64,000 nucleotides of DNA from Bradyrhizobium sp. 195 (GTDB lineage Bacteria; Pseudomonadota; Alphaproteobacteria; Rhizobiales; Xanthobacteraceae), in contig NZ_CP082161.1 of the NCBI RefSeq assembly GCF_023101665.1, positions 1,798,001-1,862,000 on the forward strand, in the 5' to 3' direction. How positions within the stretch are numbered: the first letter of the stretch is position 1; every line of letters starts with the position of its first letter. The notes under the pieces were generated by a model. That model ran no database searches. It was not told the DNA's origin and saw nothing but the letters and a program-made list of their open reading frames with translations. The translations under genes were made by a program, and so were the position numbers. This document shows, piece after piece, positions 33,185 to 41,774 of the stretch.

Positions 33185-33712
33185 TCGTTCCTGGAACCGG
33201 GAAAAATTGGTAATCCGGTAGGAACCTAGGCCACTGAGGTCGGAGACAAGCCGGCACCCAAGGGTGTTGGCCTAATTGGGACACCCGCAGAGGTTAGGAT
33301 ACCTATAGGACCGCGCCGTGCGGCGGCTTGATGGCAGCGTGGCATAGGTCGCTGCCATTTCCTTGCACAGATAGGTTTGAATTGCCGGGCGCTTCATGCG
33401 CCGTAGCGCATCCCAACGCAGCCAGCGCCGGGCTCCTTGCAGTGCTTACGCTAAGGAAGGAACATCCCCCCTTGCGATATCCTGTTATGCACCGTCAGTC
33501 CCGGGCATACCTTCGTCTGTGTTGACAATCTCAAAAAATGTTTGAGGGAGAGTCACAAACCGAACCGACATTCCCGCTTCTCTCAGCACAAAGTCAGGCG
33601 GGTCGGGGCTAGATCAAGGCTCATCCAAAATCTGATCGAACACAGAGCGTGAGCTCTCGTGATGCAAGCGAGCGTTGCGAGGAATGCTTTCGCTTGAGAA
33701 AGGAAATGTTGC
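33185..33712. other. Stretch with no recognisable gene, upstream of phasin
   Basis: Short frames on both strands without domain or ribosome sites. It should contain the phasin promoter; no clear boxes seen. Confidence 0.4.
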
Positions 33713-34180
33713 GTGACTGAAAGCCAAATGAAATTGCCGCCGAACGGAACGAACGTTTTCGCGATGCCATGGTTGGATTTCTCGAAGGTCATGTTTCCTG
33801 GCGTGGGGCGCGAACTCGCCGAGCAGGGCCTCGCCCGCGCACGGGAAGGCTGCGAGAAGATCAAGGTCGCATCGGAAGAGATGACGCAGGCGCTGCGTGA
33901 GACCTATTCGAGCAATGCGAGATGCACGACCGACTACGGGCTCAAGGTGTTCGAAATCTCAAACGCCAATGCCGCTTCTGCGCTCGATTTCTTCGTCTAT
34001 CTGTTCGGCAGCAAGTCCGCGACCGACGCCTATACATTGTCGGCGGCGCAAGCCCGCAAGGCGTTCGACACCGCCTCTGACCAGAACAGGGAATTGTGGG
34101 CGCTTGCCCAGAAGCTCGCGACGGAAACGGGTGAGCCGATCAGGAGGCACTTCACCAGGGTCCTCCACCCAGGCGGCTAA
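33713..34180 (+). CDS. Phasin family protein
   Basis: 155 residues from the GTG at 33713 (GAAAGGAAATGTTGC upstream). Typical phasin pattern: MPWLDFSKVMFPGV, long amphipathic helices (AREGCEKIKVASEEMTQALR; ALDFFVYLFGSKSATDAYTL) and FDTASDQNRELWALAQKLAT. Phasins coat polyhydroxyalkanoate granules and affect storage polymer in bacteroids. Stands alone; intact. Confidence 0.85.
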   Translation: MTESQMKLPPNGTNVFAMPWLDFSKVMFPGVGRELAEQGLARAREGCEKIKVASEEMTQALRETYSSNARCTTDYGLKVFEISNANAASALDFFVYLFGSKSATDAYTLSAAQARKAFDTASDQNRELWALAQKLATETGEPIRRHFTRVLHPGG

Positions 34181-34388
34181 AAGCGCGTTCAATTTCACAT
34201 TCGGATTCGTTTGAAGAGAATCCGGCTGGTTGGAACACGCCCAGCTGAGCGAGCACGCCCCCCCACTCCATGCTCGGCCAACAAGGTGCGCGATGCCCCT
34301 CAAGTCCCCCGCACCAACGAGAAGCGCATTCCAACCGGCCGGTGTTTTTCTGCAAACTACAACAAGGCAAATCGCTAGGGAGGGCAAC

Positions 34389-34583
34389 ATGGGAATGGTC
34401 ATGGTCAAATGTCCGCAAACTGGACACGCGATTCCCACCGGCATCAAGACTGATCGCGAGACCTTTGGAAGCCGCCCGGTGTTTTTCTCGCGCACCCGTT
34501 GCCCAATCTGCCGCACCGATCACGCGTGGTTCGCGCGGGAAGCTTGGGTCGACGAGCCGGGCATTCGTACCGCGCCGTCGTAG
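34389..34583 (+). CDS. Small cysteine-containing conserved protein (64 aa)
   Basis: ATG 34389 with GGGAGGGCAAC upstream. VKCPQTGHAIPTGIKTDRET, then RTRCPICRTDHAWFAREAWV: one CP and one CPIC pair make a likely zinc ribbon. A common rhizobial short protein of unknown role. Confidence 0.7.
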   Translation: MGMVMVKCPQTGHAIPTGIKTDRETFGSRPVFFSRTRCPICRTDHAWFAREAWVDEPGIRTAPS

Positions 34584-34678
34584 CGCAGGCTCCCGGAAGT
34601 ACCCGGCGAAACTTTTGACCTGTCTGGGTCCCGGCGTCTTTCATGGATTTCAGCCGGGGGGCAAGATGCGAGACATTC

Positions 34679-34780
34679 ATGAACCCTCTATCAGCGAACG
34701 ACGTACTCCTTACGGCCGCGATCATGAGCGTCACTTGCTTGGCCGAGATCGGGCTCTTTATTCTGATTGGAATGCTTTGA
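34679..34780 (+). CDS. Single-pass membrane peptide (33 aa)
   Basis: MNPLSANDVLLTAAIMSVTC then LAEIGLFILIGML; hydrophobic from residue 9 to the end. Similar in style to 3951-4043. No strong ribosome site. Confidence 0.4.
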   Translation: MNPLSANDVLLTAAIMSVTCLAEIGLFILIGML

Positions 34781-35051
34781 AAGGCGCGATCTGGGCAGCG
34801 CCCAGCCGATGCGAGGACGAGGACTCCGCAAGCTTAACAGCGGGGGAAATGCAGTCATCACCGGAGGTCGCGGAAAGGCCAAAAGGACTCCGATTTTCTC
34901 TCGTTCCCGATACGAATTGCCCTGATCAGCCCATATGATCGGCGCGAGCTTGGAGCGATCGCGATGTGCCCCTCGGGGAATGTCGAGATCATTGACTGCA
35001 TTGAGTAGTCGAGCGGCTTAAACTGCCGCCTCCACCCCTTAGGAGCGAACG

Positions 35052-35297
35052 GTGTCGAGATCACCGGTTTCGAAGGACGAGCTTGAGCGAATTGCGCTGC
35101 AAGAGATCCGGAGTTTTCCAGGCAACGAAAAGGTTGTGTCCGTCGAAGTTGAGTTCGAGCCAGATTACCGACCCGGCACCACAGACTGGAAGCTGCATGT
35201 CGTCGCACGGGAAGGCTGCGATCTTGCGCGCGTTCAATACGCCGCAAAGACGACAAGCGACCGGCTCAAACGTCGCTATGACATCCGATTAAACTGA
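35052..35297 (+). CDS. Conserved hypothetical protein (81 aa)
   Basis: ATG/GTG start at 35052 after TTAGGAGCGAACG. MSRSPVSKDELERIALQEIR, then VEVEFEPDYRPGTTDWKLHV and ARVQYAAKTTSDRLKRRYDI: an alpha-beta small protein widespread in Bradyrhizobium. Function unknown. Confidence 0.7.
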   Translation: MSRSPVSKDELERIALQEIRSFPGNEKVVSVEVEFEPDYRPGTTDWKLHVVAREGCDLARVQYAAKTTSDRLKRRYDIRLN

Positions 35298-35406
35298 CTT
35301 CCGACTGCTCTACATCAAGCCGATTGCATCGGGCGGAGTAGAGACCACATCGGCCCCAACCTGGAGGGGCGCGGTCAGAGGTCGGAGCCTACCAGATGAC
35401 AAAGAG

Positions 35407-35427
35407 TAAGGCCGCCTCAGTTGGCGG
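35407..35427 (+). terminator. Hairpin repeat, copy 5 (plus orientation)
   Basis: TAAGGCCGCC-TCAGTT-GGCGG on the plus strand, the only copy in this orientation. No convincing gene ends in its TAA; it may be the tail of a lost gene. Confidence 0.6.
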
Positions 35428-35445
35428 TCTCTTCCCGCGGGCAGT

Positions 35446-35558
35446 GTAGGAGCTAGCGGCAGTTGGCCGGATTGGTGCAGTGCTCCGGCTCAAAGCCCCC
35501 CTTGGTGCCGGAGCATTCCAACGGCCCCAGCCGCCGCCAAACGCTGGGGCAGTTTTTT
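35446..35558 (+). ncRNA. Candidate small RNA A (paralog of 40601-40718)
   Basis: Two hairpins: TGCTCCGGC (35481-35489) with GCCGGAGCA (35507-35515), loop containing CCCCCC; then GCCCCAGC (35524-35531) with GCTGGGGC (35543-35550) and six Ts (35553-35558), an intrinsic terminator. The whole stretch, from GTAGGAGCTAGCGGCA on, aligns with 40601-40718, while neighbouring genes differ. Non-coding RNA is the simplest explanation. Confidence 0.5.
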
Positions 35559-35653
35559 GTCGAACGACCACCGCCGCCAAGTTTGCCGTTGCCGTAGGAA
35601 CTATGGGCGCGCGAGAGACTCGTATGGGCAGCTTTCCGCACCTGGAAAATGCC

Positions 35654-35836
35654 ATGCGATATGTTGCGTACGCTGTGGATTTGTCCGGCGTTGCTCGCGC
35701 GGCTTACGAGCTCGATTGCCCAACCGACAAAGACGCCGAAGCTAGAGCCAAGAAATTCTTGGAGGCGCACCCTGTTGTAGAGGTGTGGGACGGTTCCCGC
35801 AGGGTTGTCCGGCTAGTGAGCGAGAGCTCGAACTGA
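35654..35836 (+). CDS. Conserved small protein (60 aa)
   Basis: MRYVAYAVDLSGVARAAYEL, then DAEARAKKFLEAHPVVEVWD: strand-helix-strand pattern shared with the gene at 36713-36892 (YRAYVVG... AKQLVDGQAVELW). The frame is open from 35480 but the fold starts here. Confidence 0.65.
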   Translation: MRYVAYAVDLSGVARAAYELDCPTDKDAEARAKKFLEAHPVVEVWDGSRRVVRLVSESSN

Positions 35837-36121
35837 GCGGTCAAGAAACGCGAGCGTCTGCGAAGGTTCGTGAGGGCGCTCCGGCGACCTGCTTGCCCTG
35901 TCGCCGGGCCGCGGCTCGTGCGGTGAGCAGCGGCAAAAAATCAAATCGCCGTTTGGGCGGATTCACATATGCAGGCGCGGGAACTGTAGATCAACGCAAT
36001 TCTGATCGGCCGGCTCTGGTTTCGATCCGGTGCGGAAAAACGCTCTCGGCATCGACCCAGAACCTCCAGACGCCGAGGCCATCGCAGTGTTCACAATTAT
36101 GCTGTAGTGCCGGGAGGCCGG

Positions 36122-36298
36122 ATGTATAGTCGCGTTGCTGACTTGCGCCAACGTCTCGAAGCGCTTGCCTCTAATCTTTCCGAACTGGAAGAGATTCGAC
36201 AGCAAGTAGCCCAAGCCGAAGATGAGGCTCGCAGGAAACAAGGAGCCAGCTTGACGACAGATCGGCTGAATCTGGCCGCACAGTCAAAACAGACATAG
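36122..36298 (+). CDS. Small coiled-coil protein, paralog of 37370-37585
   Basis: ATG 36122 after GGGAGGCCGG. MYSRVADLRQRLEALASNLS, ELEEIRQQVAQAEDEARRKQ. The minus-strand gene at 37370 ends FESLASQLAELEALRERVLE-AEQ, clearly the same family. Function unknown. Confidence 0.65.
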   Translation: MYSRVADLRQRLEALASNLSELEEIRQQVAQAEDEARRKQGASLTTDRLNLAAQSKQT

Positions 36299-36374
36299 GG
36301 GATATTTGAGGGACCGGCAATTCCTTGCCGACCTCGCGTCAACGGACCAACGGGGCGCTGGTTCGGGTGCGATC

Positions 36375-36545
36375 ATGGATAAAGAGCAACTCAGGAGCAT
36401 GTCCATCGATGAATTGTGGACCCTCCACACAGACGTCGATGAGATCCTCTCCGCAAGGATAGTCGCTAAAAAGGCAGAGCTCGAAAAGCGGCTTGCGCAA
36501 CTCCGACAGCCGACCGAAGGCGCAGTTGATCAGCGCCCTACCTAG
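36375..36545 (+). CDS. H-NS-like N-terminal domain protein (56 aa)
   Basis: MDKEQLRSMSIDELWTLHTD then VDEILSARIVAKKAELEKRL: the oligomerisation helices of Bradyrhizobium H-NS-family proteins. The usual C-terminal DNA-binding motif (YP-K-NP---WSGRG) is missing, so it is a short variant that might poison H-NS oligomers, or a truncated gene. A frameshifted relative is at 37930-38168. Confidence 0.6.
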   Translation: MDKEQLRSMSIDELWTLHTDVDEILSARIVAKKAELEKRLAQLRQPTEGAVDQRPT

Positions 36546-36712
36546 GCCTGGCAAAGTTTGTTAGCGGTCACGCCACCTTCAAGGGTGCCCAAGCAAGGGC
36601 ACCGCGAGAAGCGTGGCAGAAAGCAACGCTAGCCAGATCAGCGAATCAACAATAGAGGCGAAGTGCCAATCTATGTCGCCGCGTCTGGCCCGCATTGGCA
36701 GGGATTGGGACT

Positions 36713-36892
36713 TCAATGCGACGGCGGGTCGAAGCGATCTATCTTCCGGTTACCTTGCCATAGCTCTACGGCCTGACCATCCACGAGCTGTTTGGCGCGT
36801 TCGCGTGCGCTGTCATCATCGGCACAAACGAGATCGATCCGGGCGGTGAAGTGGCCGTCATGACCGACGACATAAGCTCTGTATTCTTGCAA
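36713..36892 (-). CDS. Conserved small protein (59 aa, TTG start)
   Basis: Translation gives YRAYVVGHDGHFTARIDLVC, then SARERAKQLVDGQAVELWQG and a short tail. It is a very common Bradyrhizobium protein (YRAY--G-DGHF, AKQLVDG-DVELW). No ATG is present; TTG at 36892 fits the usual N-terminus, so the start may be altered. Confidence 0.6.
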   Translation of the reverse strand: MQEYRAYVVGHDGHFTARIDLVCADDDSARERAKQLVDGQAVELWQGNRKIDRFDPPSH

Positions 36893-36966
36893 CTGGCGCT
36901 CTGGTCTGTCCTGCTGTCCCGACAGATAGTTTAGAACGCTTCAAAAGTTCGCGTCTAGCCACTCTT

Positions 36967-37167
36967 TCAAGGGGCGGTCTCCCGTTCAGGATTGCTCGGG
37001 ACCTTTGTCAATCGGGTTCGGCGTCGCTCGGTGGCTTCGGCGAGCTTGATCCAGTCGCCCGTTAGCCGCAACCATGCTTCGGTGGCGTCTTGGCTGATCG
37101 CCTTCTCCGCCTGGAGGCGGCATTCGTCCGCCTGCTCGCGAAACCGCTTTGCGTCTTCTTGGCTCAT
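36967..37167 (-). CDS. Conserved small helical protein, paralog of 40044-40208
   Basis: ATG 37167: MSQEDAKRFREQADECRLQA, EKAISQDATEAWLRLTGDWI, KLAEATERRR. The gene at 40044-40208 shares the pattern (A-DC---A-KA-S--DKEAWLKLAGEW). Function unknown. Confidence 0.65.
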   Translation of the reverse strand: MSQEDAKRFREQADECRLQAEKAISQDATEAWLRLTGDWIKLAEATERRRTRLTKVPSNPERETAP

Positions 37168-37369
37168 AGGGCGAATAGCCACAACGTGGCTTGAGCGTCC
37201 ACTCTCTTCAAGGAAGTGCAACGTGGGAGCCTCAAAGTCAGCTAAGGGTCCATCAGCGGCCCTCAGCCGGCATCGCCGTGAAGGTCAGCTACGTGCGATT
37301 GCGGACTTATGCGTCGCAGCAAGAAAGCTCTATTCGAGCGGCTTCACTTCTGCCCGACCCCGCTTTTCA

Positions 37370-37585
37370 TCAGGTGTATCTCGGGTCGAGCTTCTGCTCA
37401 GCCTCAAGCACCCGTTCGCGAAGCGCTTCCAGTTCGGCGAGCTGAGAAGCGAGCGATTCGAAACGGTGACGAAGAAGATCGGCAGCAGCATCAGCCCACG
37501 GGCCCGCCGGTCCCTGGGCCGATCGGAAGGGATCGGCCCATGGCAGAGCCGCCGGGGAACTCTGGAGATGATGGAGAGCACTCAT
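37370..37585 (-). CDS. Small coiled-coil protein, paralog of 36122-36298
   Basis: 71 residues from ATG 37585; C-terminal half RHRFESLASQLAELEALRER matches 36122-36298, while the first 35 residues are Pro/Ala-rich and may not be translated. Confidence 0.5.
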   Translation of the reverse strand: MSALHHLQSSPAALPWADPFRSAQGPAGPWADAAADLLRHRFESLASQLAELEALRERVLEAEQKLDPRYT

Positions 37586-37929
37586 GGCCGGGTTCTCCGC
37601 GTGGCGACGTACGGCAGGTCTCGAGCCCGCGCGCCCACCGATTTTGTCGCGAGAAAAGATGGAGCTGTAAGGCCGCGCCCCGGTTGGCGACCGTCAGTTA
37701 ATCTTCATCGCGCTCGTGATGATGGTTTCTCGGTGCCCTGCCGACCCCCGCCAGACGCAGCGAATCGGGTGGGTCGATCGCAGCATCGTTATGGCCGGAG
37801 GAGTTACGGCGGCGAATTCTCCGCAGGTCTTCGAAAATTCGCGCCGGTATGAGGACATGACGCCCCCCTTTTCTAGGATTCAAATTAAACATCCTCGAAC
37901 TCTAAATAAATTAAATTGGGTTAATTTGT
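37586..37929. other. Stretch with no recognisable gene
   Basis: Contains an AT-rich end (37870-37945) after GC-rich DNA; no gene, no clear terminator. Confidence 0.4.
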
Positions 37930-38168
37930 TCAATCAATAAATATAACAAGCCCGGGGTTCCCGCTCGAGGTCGGCTTTCGCATTTTTAGTGCTTCGCCGG
38001 GAAGTCCTTTGCCGGTCCGTTCGAGTTCGCTCTTTGGCTGAGCTGAGCGAACCGCTTTTTCGAGTTCGCGCTTTTCTACAATCAGCCTCGCGGCGAGAAT
38101 CCGATCGACCTCGTGTGGAGCGCCCACCACTCCTCGATCGACATCGTGTCGAGGTGTTCTCGATCCAT
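37930..38168 (-). pseudogene. H-NS-like gene with frameshift
   Basis: ATG 38168 reads MDREHLDTMSIEEWWALHT and then leaves frame; the next frame continues EVDRILAARLIVEKRELEK. Joined, it matches the intact gene at 36375. The shift lies near 38118. Confidence 0.55.
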
Positions 38169-38874
38169 GTTAGCCAGCTCCAAGCGGATAGAACGAGCTT
38201 GGGCATCCTAGGGGGCAGTGCATGGGTGCGGTGCCCCGGACCAAAAGTTCGCTCAGGCAGCGCTGGTACTTTATACCGTTTAATCGATTTAATAAGCTAC
38301 GTCAAAATCCAAAAAAGATAGTTAACTCTTTCCCGTCATGTGCTGGTGCTACAATTAATTGATTGAGCAGACCGAGAACGATGTGCGGGACCCGAGCAGC
38401 GATGAGGGCAGCGTTGATCCTGATCGTGGGCTCCCCCACGACTTCGCCCGCCGTTCGCGCCAGCATGCGGCTCAATCTGGCAGCGTCATGGATTCATTGG
38501 GTCGAGGGCGAGATCCGGTCCTGAATTGAAGGCGCAGACCGGCGGCCCGCGGTTGCATAGTGCGGAAGCACTCACGTGATGGCATCGTTGATTTTGGTGA
38601 GCTTAAGGACGATGGGCGTCGGCTATCACAGTAGCTGTCGCGAATGCGGCGTGTGGCGAAGGACGGCTTTGGGGCATTCTGTTCGACATTGCAAAAGCCT
38701 CGATGGAAAGCACAGTCTCAAATCGGGAAAAGGTTGCTACGGGAACAGGGAATTCAACTGAAAGTTAGCCTGTGCCGACTCGCCTGCGAGCCGGCGGAGC
38801 GGCCCCGGTCTGCCCCCTTTGCCGCCTGCCAATCGGGGCCGTCCCTCCGCCACTGGTGATTTCGGAGTAAGCGT
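38169..38874. other. Long gap with possible stress promoter and hairpin
   Basis: No gene recognised. GGAAC (38742-38746), 16 bp, AGTT (38763-38766) is a near match to EcfG promoters upstream of the 38875 gene. A C-rich GGCCCCG...CGGGGCC hairpin (about 38799-38844) follows, like the other candidate RNA hairpins. Confidence 0.35.
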
Positions 38875-39219
38875 ATGCGTGATTCACCATCGATCGTGCC
38901 ATCAGATCGCTTGGACCGTGACATTTGCCTCGTGCTTGAGGACTTCGGAGCCGGCGCCGGGTGCGCTTGGCGCGAGACGGATGAAGCCGACACCGACCAT
39001 GCGACCGTCCTGCGGCATCTGCTATCCGGCCAATATACCTATCCGGTTAAGATCGTTTGCTTCAATCCGAGCCAAGGCTGGTCACGGGATGCAACAGCTG
39101 AGTTTGCTGACGCTGTAGCCCAGCTAGCGGCAGATACCGACGCCGAGGTCTCGCCTGCTTTGCAAGCCTTTATTGCCGCCAACGGCAGCCGTCGCCCTCG
39201 CCTTGCCCGGCGCCGGTGA
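38875..39219 (+). CDS. Conserved hypothetical protein (114 aa)
   Basis: ATG 38875 with TTCGGAGTAAGCGT upstream. LVLEDFGAGAGCAWRETDEA, then VLRHLLSGQYTYPVKIVCFN and SRDATAEFADAVAQLAADTD: a frequent Bradyrhizobium protein with an alpha/beta pattern. No biochemical role known to me. Confidence 0.7.
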   Translation: MRDSPSIVPSDRLDRDICLVLEDFGAGAGCAWRETDEADTDHATVLRHLLSGQYTYPVKIVCFNPSQGWSRDATAEFADAVAQLAADTDAEVSPALQAFIAANGSRRPRLARRR

Positions 39220-39230
39220 TGACTGAGAAG

Positions 39231-39252
39231 CCGCCAACTGAGACGGCCCTTA
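39231..39252 (-). terminator. Hairpin repeat, copy 6, fused to a stop codon
   Basis: Minus strand: stop TAA (39250-39252), then GGGCCGTCTCAGTTGGCGG. Confidence 0.6.
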
Positions 39253-39465
39253 CTTTTTACCGGCTAAGCGATCTAAGAGTTCGAGCAGGCGCTTCATAAA
39301 ACCGTCGATCCAGCGGTCCGACTCCGGCTTACGTTCGGACGGCTTCTCAAATTGATCGGTGCAGGATGGCCGCCTATTTTGGGTGTCCACAACATCTACC
39401 CCCTGCCAAAGCTGTATTACCACGGGATTGCAACTTTTCGAAATCAGATTGGTTCCGGCGACCAA
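39250..39465 (-). CDS. Small hypothetical protein (up to 71 aa)
   Basis: The C-terminal part SDRWIDGFMKRLLELLDRLA-GKK is a charged helix; the N-terminus is uncertain (ATG 39465 or an internal GTG in VDTQNRRPSC). Ends in hairpin copy 6. Confidence 0.45.
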   Translation of the reverse strand: MVAGTNLISKSCNPVVIQLWQGVDVVDTQNRRPSCTDQFEKPSERKPESDRWIDGFMKRLLELLDRLAGKK

Positions 39466-39529
39466 AACAGGCTACTGAGGTCGGAAACAAACGATCTGGC
39501 ATCAGCGACCAGGCCATGCCCGCGCGAGG

Positions 39530-39549
39530 CAGCCACTGAGGCGGCCTTA
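39530..39549 (-). terminator. Hairpin repeat, copy 7, fused to a stop codon
   Basis: Minus strand: stop TAA (39547-39549), then GGCCGCCTCAGTGGCTGC. Confidence 0.6.
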
Positions 39550-39681
39550 GTTCATCTTGCGTCGGAGCTTCCGGATTATCTCTCGCAAGTCATTGGCGTA
39601 CTCCTCAACGATCCGCCGTGCCTCCTCCCAGTCGGAGGGTTTGGCCTCTTTTTCCTCGCTCTGTTCCTCGGGTTTGGTCAT
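39547..39681 (-). CDS. Conserved small protein (44 aa)
   Basis: MTKPEEQSEEKEAKPSDWEE, ARRIVEEYANDLREIIRKLR, RKMN. The block W-EAR-IVEEYANDLR-II-KLRRK is typical of a widespread Bradyrhizobium mini-protein. Ends in hairpin copy 7. Confidence 0.65.
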   Translation of the reverse strand: MTKPEEQSEEKEAKPSDWEEARRIVEEYANDLREIIRKLRRKMN

Positions 39682-39738
39682 GTCCCAGTGGTGCAACTAG
39701 CTTCAAAGAAGCCCTTTGACTTAGATCAAGGAGTGGCC

Positions 39739-39942
39739 TTACTCCGTTTGCCGCAACCCCGGTGAGGTAAGCCAATAGCTGAGATGGGCGCCGGTCTCAG
39801 CTAAGCGTGCCCTCCTAAGAAGCCCCTCGCGCTCACTTCCGGCGGGCAATTGGTCGGCCAGTGCTTTAAGCTTGGCGGCCTGTTCGGCCAATCGTTCTTC
39901 AAGGGTTCGAGTTTGCTTCACTCTTCGGCGGCGCTGTGTCAT
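39739..39942 (-). CDS. Conserved small rhizobial protein, paralog of 4086-4286
   Basis: ATG 39942 after GAGGAACGCGCC. 67 residues with LEERLAEQAAKLKALADQLP and LLRRARLAETGAHLSYWLTS. Function unknown. Confidence 0.7.
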   Translation of the reverse strand: MTQRRRRVKQTRTLEERLAEQAAKLKALADQLPAGSEREGLLRRARLAETGAHLSYWLTSPGLRQTE

Positions 39943-40043
39943 GGCGCGTTCCTCAGCCTTGTAACGAATACTCCGCAACGGTATCAGGCAGTTTCAGTTC
40001 CTAGCATGAAACCAGGCCACGCCTCGGAGCCAGCCTGCGTCGC

Positions 40044-40208
40044 TTAGTGCTCAGAAGGCCTCTCCCTCTGGGCTTTGCGCGCCATCTCCATCCACTCTCC
40101 GGCGAGCTTCAGCCAAGCTTCCTTATCGACCTCGCTCGTGGCCTTCCCAGCCTCGTCTAGGCAGTCCTGCGCTTGCTGGACGTATCTCGCAAAATCAGGT
40201 TCGCTCAT
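40044..40208 (-). CDS. Conserved small helical protein, paralog of 36967-37167
   Basis: ATG 40208: MSEPDFARYVQQAQDCLDEA, GKATSEVDKEAWLKLAGEWM, EMARKAQRERPSEH. Function unknown. Confidence 0.65.
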   Translation of the reverse strand: MSEPDFARYVQQAQDCLDEAGKATSEVDKEAWLKLAGEWMEMARKAQRERPSEH

Positions 40209-40600
40209 CGCGATCAATGCGACCGCGAATGGAAAGTGCCTACAAAAGTAAGCCAAGGCGCTGCCTTGAGACAGACCCCGCGGACGCCGCGACGAACCGC
40301 GCAAGCATCGCGACATAGGACGCGCAATGCCAGGTGCCTCTTGGCTCGATCCCAAACCGCTGAACGCCTCGCGATCAGGCGAAATGCTCTTTCGTTGGCG
40401 AGTTAGAGTTAGCCCCTCGATTGCCGCCTACACGCCGCACCAGGGGGTATCTTACGAGGAACGACTCTCCGGCCGGGGAGATTAAGATTTTGGTCTGTGG
40501 CGCGATACCTGGACCACTCCAGCTTCGCGACATCCACCCGGGACGGCCCATCGTTCGAACGCGCGTTTGGCGATGGGTCGGCTCTCGCATGGCCTCTATC
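40209..40600. other. Stretch with no recognisable gene
   Basis: Only short frames without domains. Confidence 0.4.
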
Positions 40601-40718
40601 GTAGGAACTAGTGGCAAGCCTCTGGCTTGGTGCTGTGCTCCGGCCCCATGTCCCCCCTGCGGGTCGGAGTAAGTCCCAACGGCCCCAGTCACCGCCAAAT
40701 GGCTGGGGCCGTTTCTTT
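40601..40718 (+). ncRNA. Candidate small RNA B (paralog of 35446-35558)
   Basis: Starts GTAGGAACTAGTGGCA. Hairpin 1 CTCCGGCCC (40638-40646) with GGGTCGGAG (40661-40669), C-rich loop; hairpin 2 GGCCCCAG (40681-40688) with CTGGGGCC (40703-40710) then GTTTCTTT. In copies A and B both sides of hairpin 1 changed in step (GC stem kept, loop varied), as expected for an RNA. Confidence 0.5.
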
Positions 40719-40845
40719 GGTCCGCCGCCGCGTGAAGCCGCTCTCCGCCAGAGCCCTAACTTTCTTAAAGTGCAAGACCCGCCTCAGTTCTCGTAGTCCC
40801 AGACCGCGCGCCGGAACATTCACGAGTGCGCGCGCTTGGGAGACC

Positions 40846-41067
40846 ATGACCAGCTCCATCATCCTCATTCCCGGCATGCTGAAGCCGCTGCGGCTCGCCC
40901 GCGTCTACGGGTTTCTGGTCGAGCGCGGAGACGGCATGTATCACCCGGGGGGTAGCCAACCGGCATGTTCGTTAGGATTGGCGCAGAAGATGGTTGAAGG
41001 TGGCTGGCTGGTGAAGCACGGGCAGCGCTATGAGCCCACAGAGCAGGGACTAAGGGCGGCAGAATGA
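40846..41067 (+). CDS. Small hypothetical protein (73 aa)
   Basis: ATG 40846 after TTGGGAGACC. MLKPLRLARVYGFLVERGDG, then SLGLAQKMVEGGWLVKHGQR-YEPTEQG: the end looks like a wing of a winged-helix fold (A-KM---GWL---G--Y--TE-G). Function unknown. Confidence 0.55.
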   Translation: MTSSIILIPGMLKPLRLARVYGFLVERGDGMYHPGGSQPACSLGLAQKMVEGGWLVKHGQRYEPTEQGLRAAE

Positions 41068-41216
41068 TCTGACGGGTGCGGCCCTCGGGATATCACCTGT
41101 GTGCTCGCGCGTCTTGGATCCGCAACGTTCTCGGTGAGGTTGAACCTTTCGATAACGGCCAAGACCCATGTCTAGGATCATAATCGCGGCGTTCATTTTA
41201 CCTTGCCGGAGGTCAA

Positions 41217-41447
41217 ATGAGTTCGCATCAGCAGCATTGCGCCCTGCCAACCCACACTCTCCTAGAACTGCTGGACAGAGACGTAACCAGTCTCAAGCAG
41301 CAGCGGCGCCGCCTAGAGAGATTGCGCGACCGGGTGAGGCGAGCACAGGTTCTCGCACCGACTTTGGGCGTCAAAGAGGTGCAAGGAACGTCAGGGCAGC
41401 CCGGGCCCAGATGGCCTCTGAGGTTTCGTGATGAGGAATCAAATTGA
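41217..41447 (+). CDS. Small helical protein (76 aa)
   Basis: ATG 41217 with CCGGAGGTCAA upstream. LLELLDRDVTSLKQQRRRLE, RLRDRVRRAQ then a low-complexity tail. Overlaps the next gene by 17 bp. Confidence 0.5.
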   Translation: MSSHQQHCALPTHTLLELLDRDVTSLKQQRRRLERLRDRVRRAQVLAPTLGVKEVQGTSGQPGPRWPLRFRDEESN

Positions 41448-41583
41448 AGATCTGCAGATGCTGCGCCTCATAAAGGCATTCCAGAAGATCAAGGATGAGA
41501 GTAACCGTCGCCTCGTGCTTCGCTATGTCGAAGAGCTCTCAGAGAAAGAGGCTCGAACGCACGGGAAAGAGGCGACGAACTGA
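41431..41583 (+). CDS. Conserved small helical protein (50 aa)
   Basis: MRNQIEDLQMLRLIKAFQKI, KDESNRRLVLRYVEELSEKE. This resembles the C-terminal helix pair of rhizobial XRE regulators (LL-AF--I-D---R--VL--VE-L) standing as a free gene; perhaps a dimer-disrupting peptide, but that is inference. Confidence 0.55.
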   Translation: MRNQIEDLQMLRLIKAFQKIKDESNRRLVLRYVEELSEKEARTHGKEATN

Positions 41584-41774
41584 ATCGCTCCGGCGCGAGA
41601 CCCCCCAATCGCGTGCGTCGATTTCTTTCTCCCATTGGTGGCAGCGCCGGCTTCGGCGGTCGCTTCTAGGATTCTTGTGGCTGCAGCGTACATCGGTGGC
41701 GAGGAGAGTTGGAGAGGCCGCCAACGCAAGCACCGCTACCCTTTCAGCTTTCCTCTGATCGTCTTCAGGCAAGC

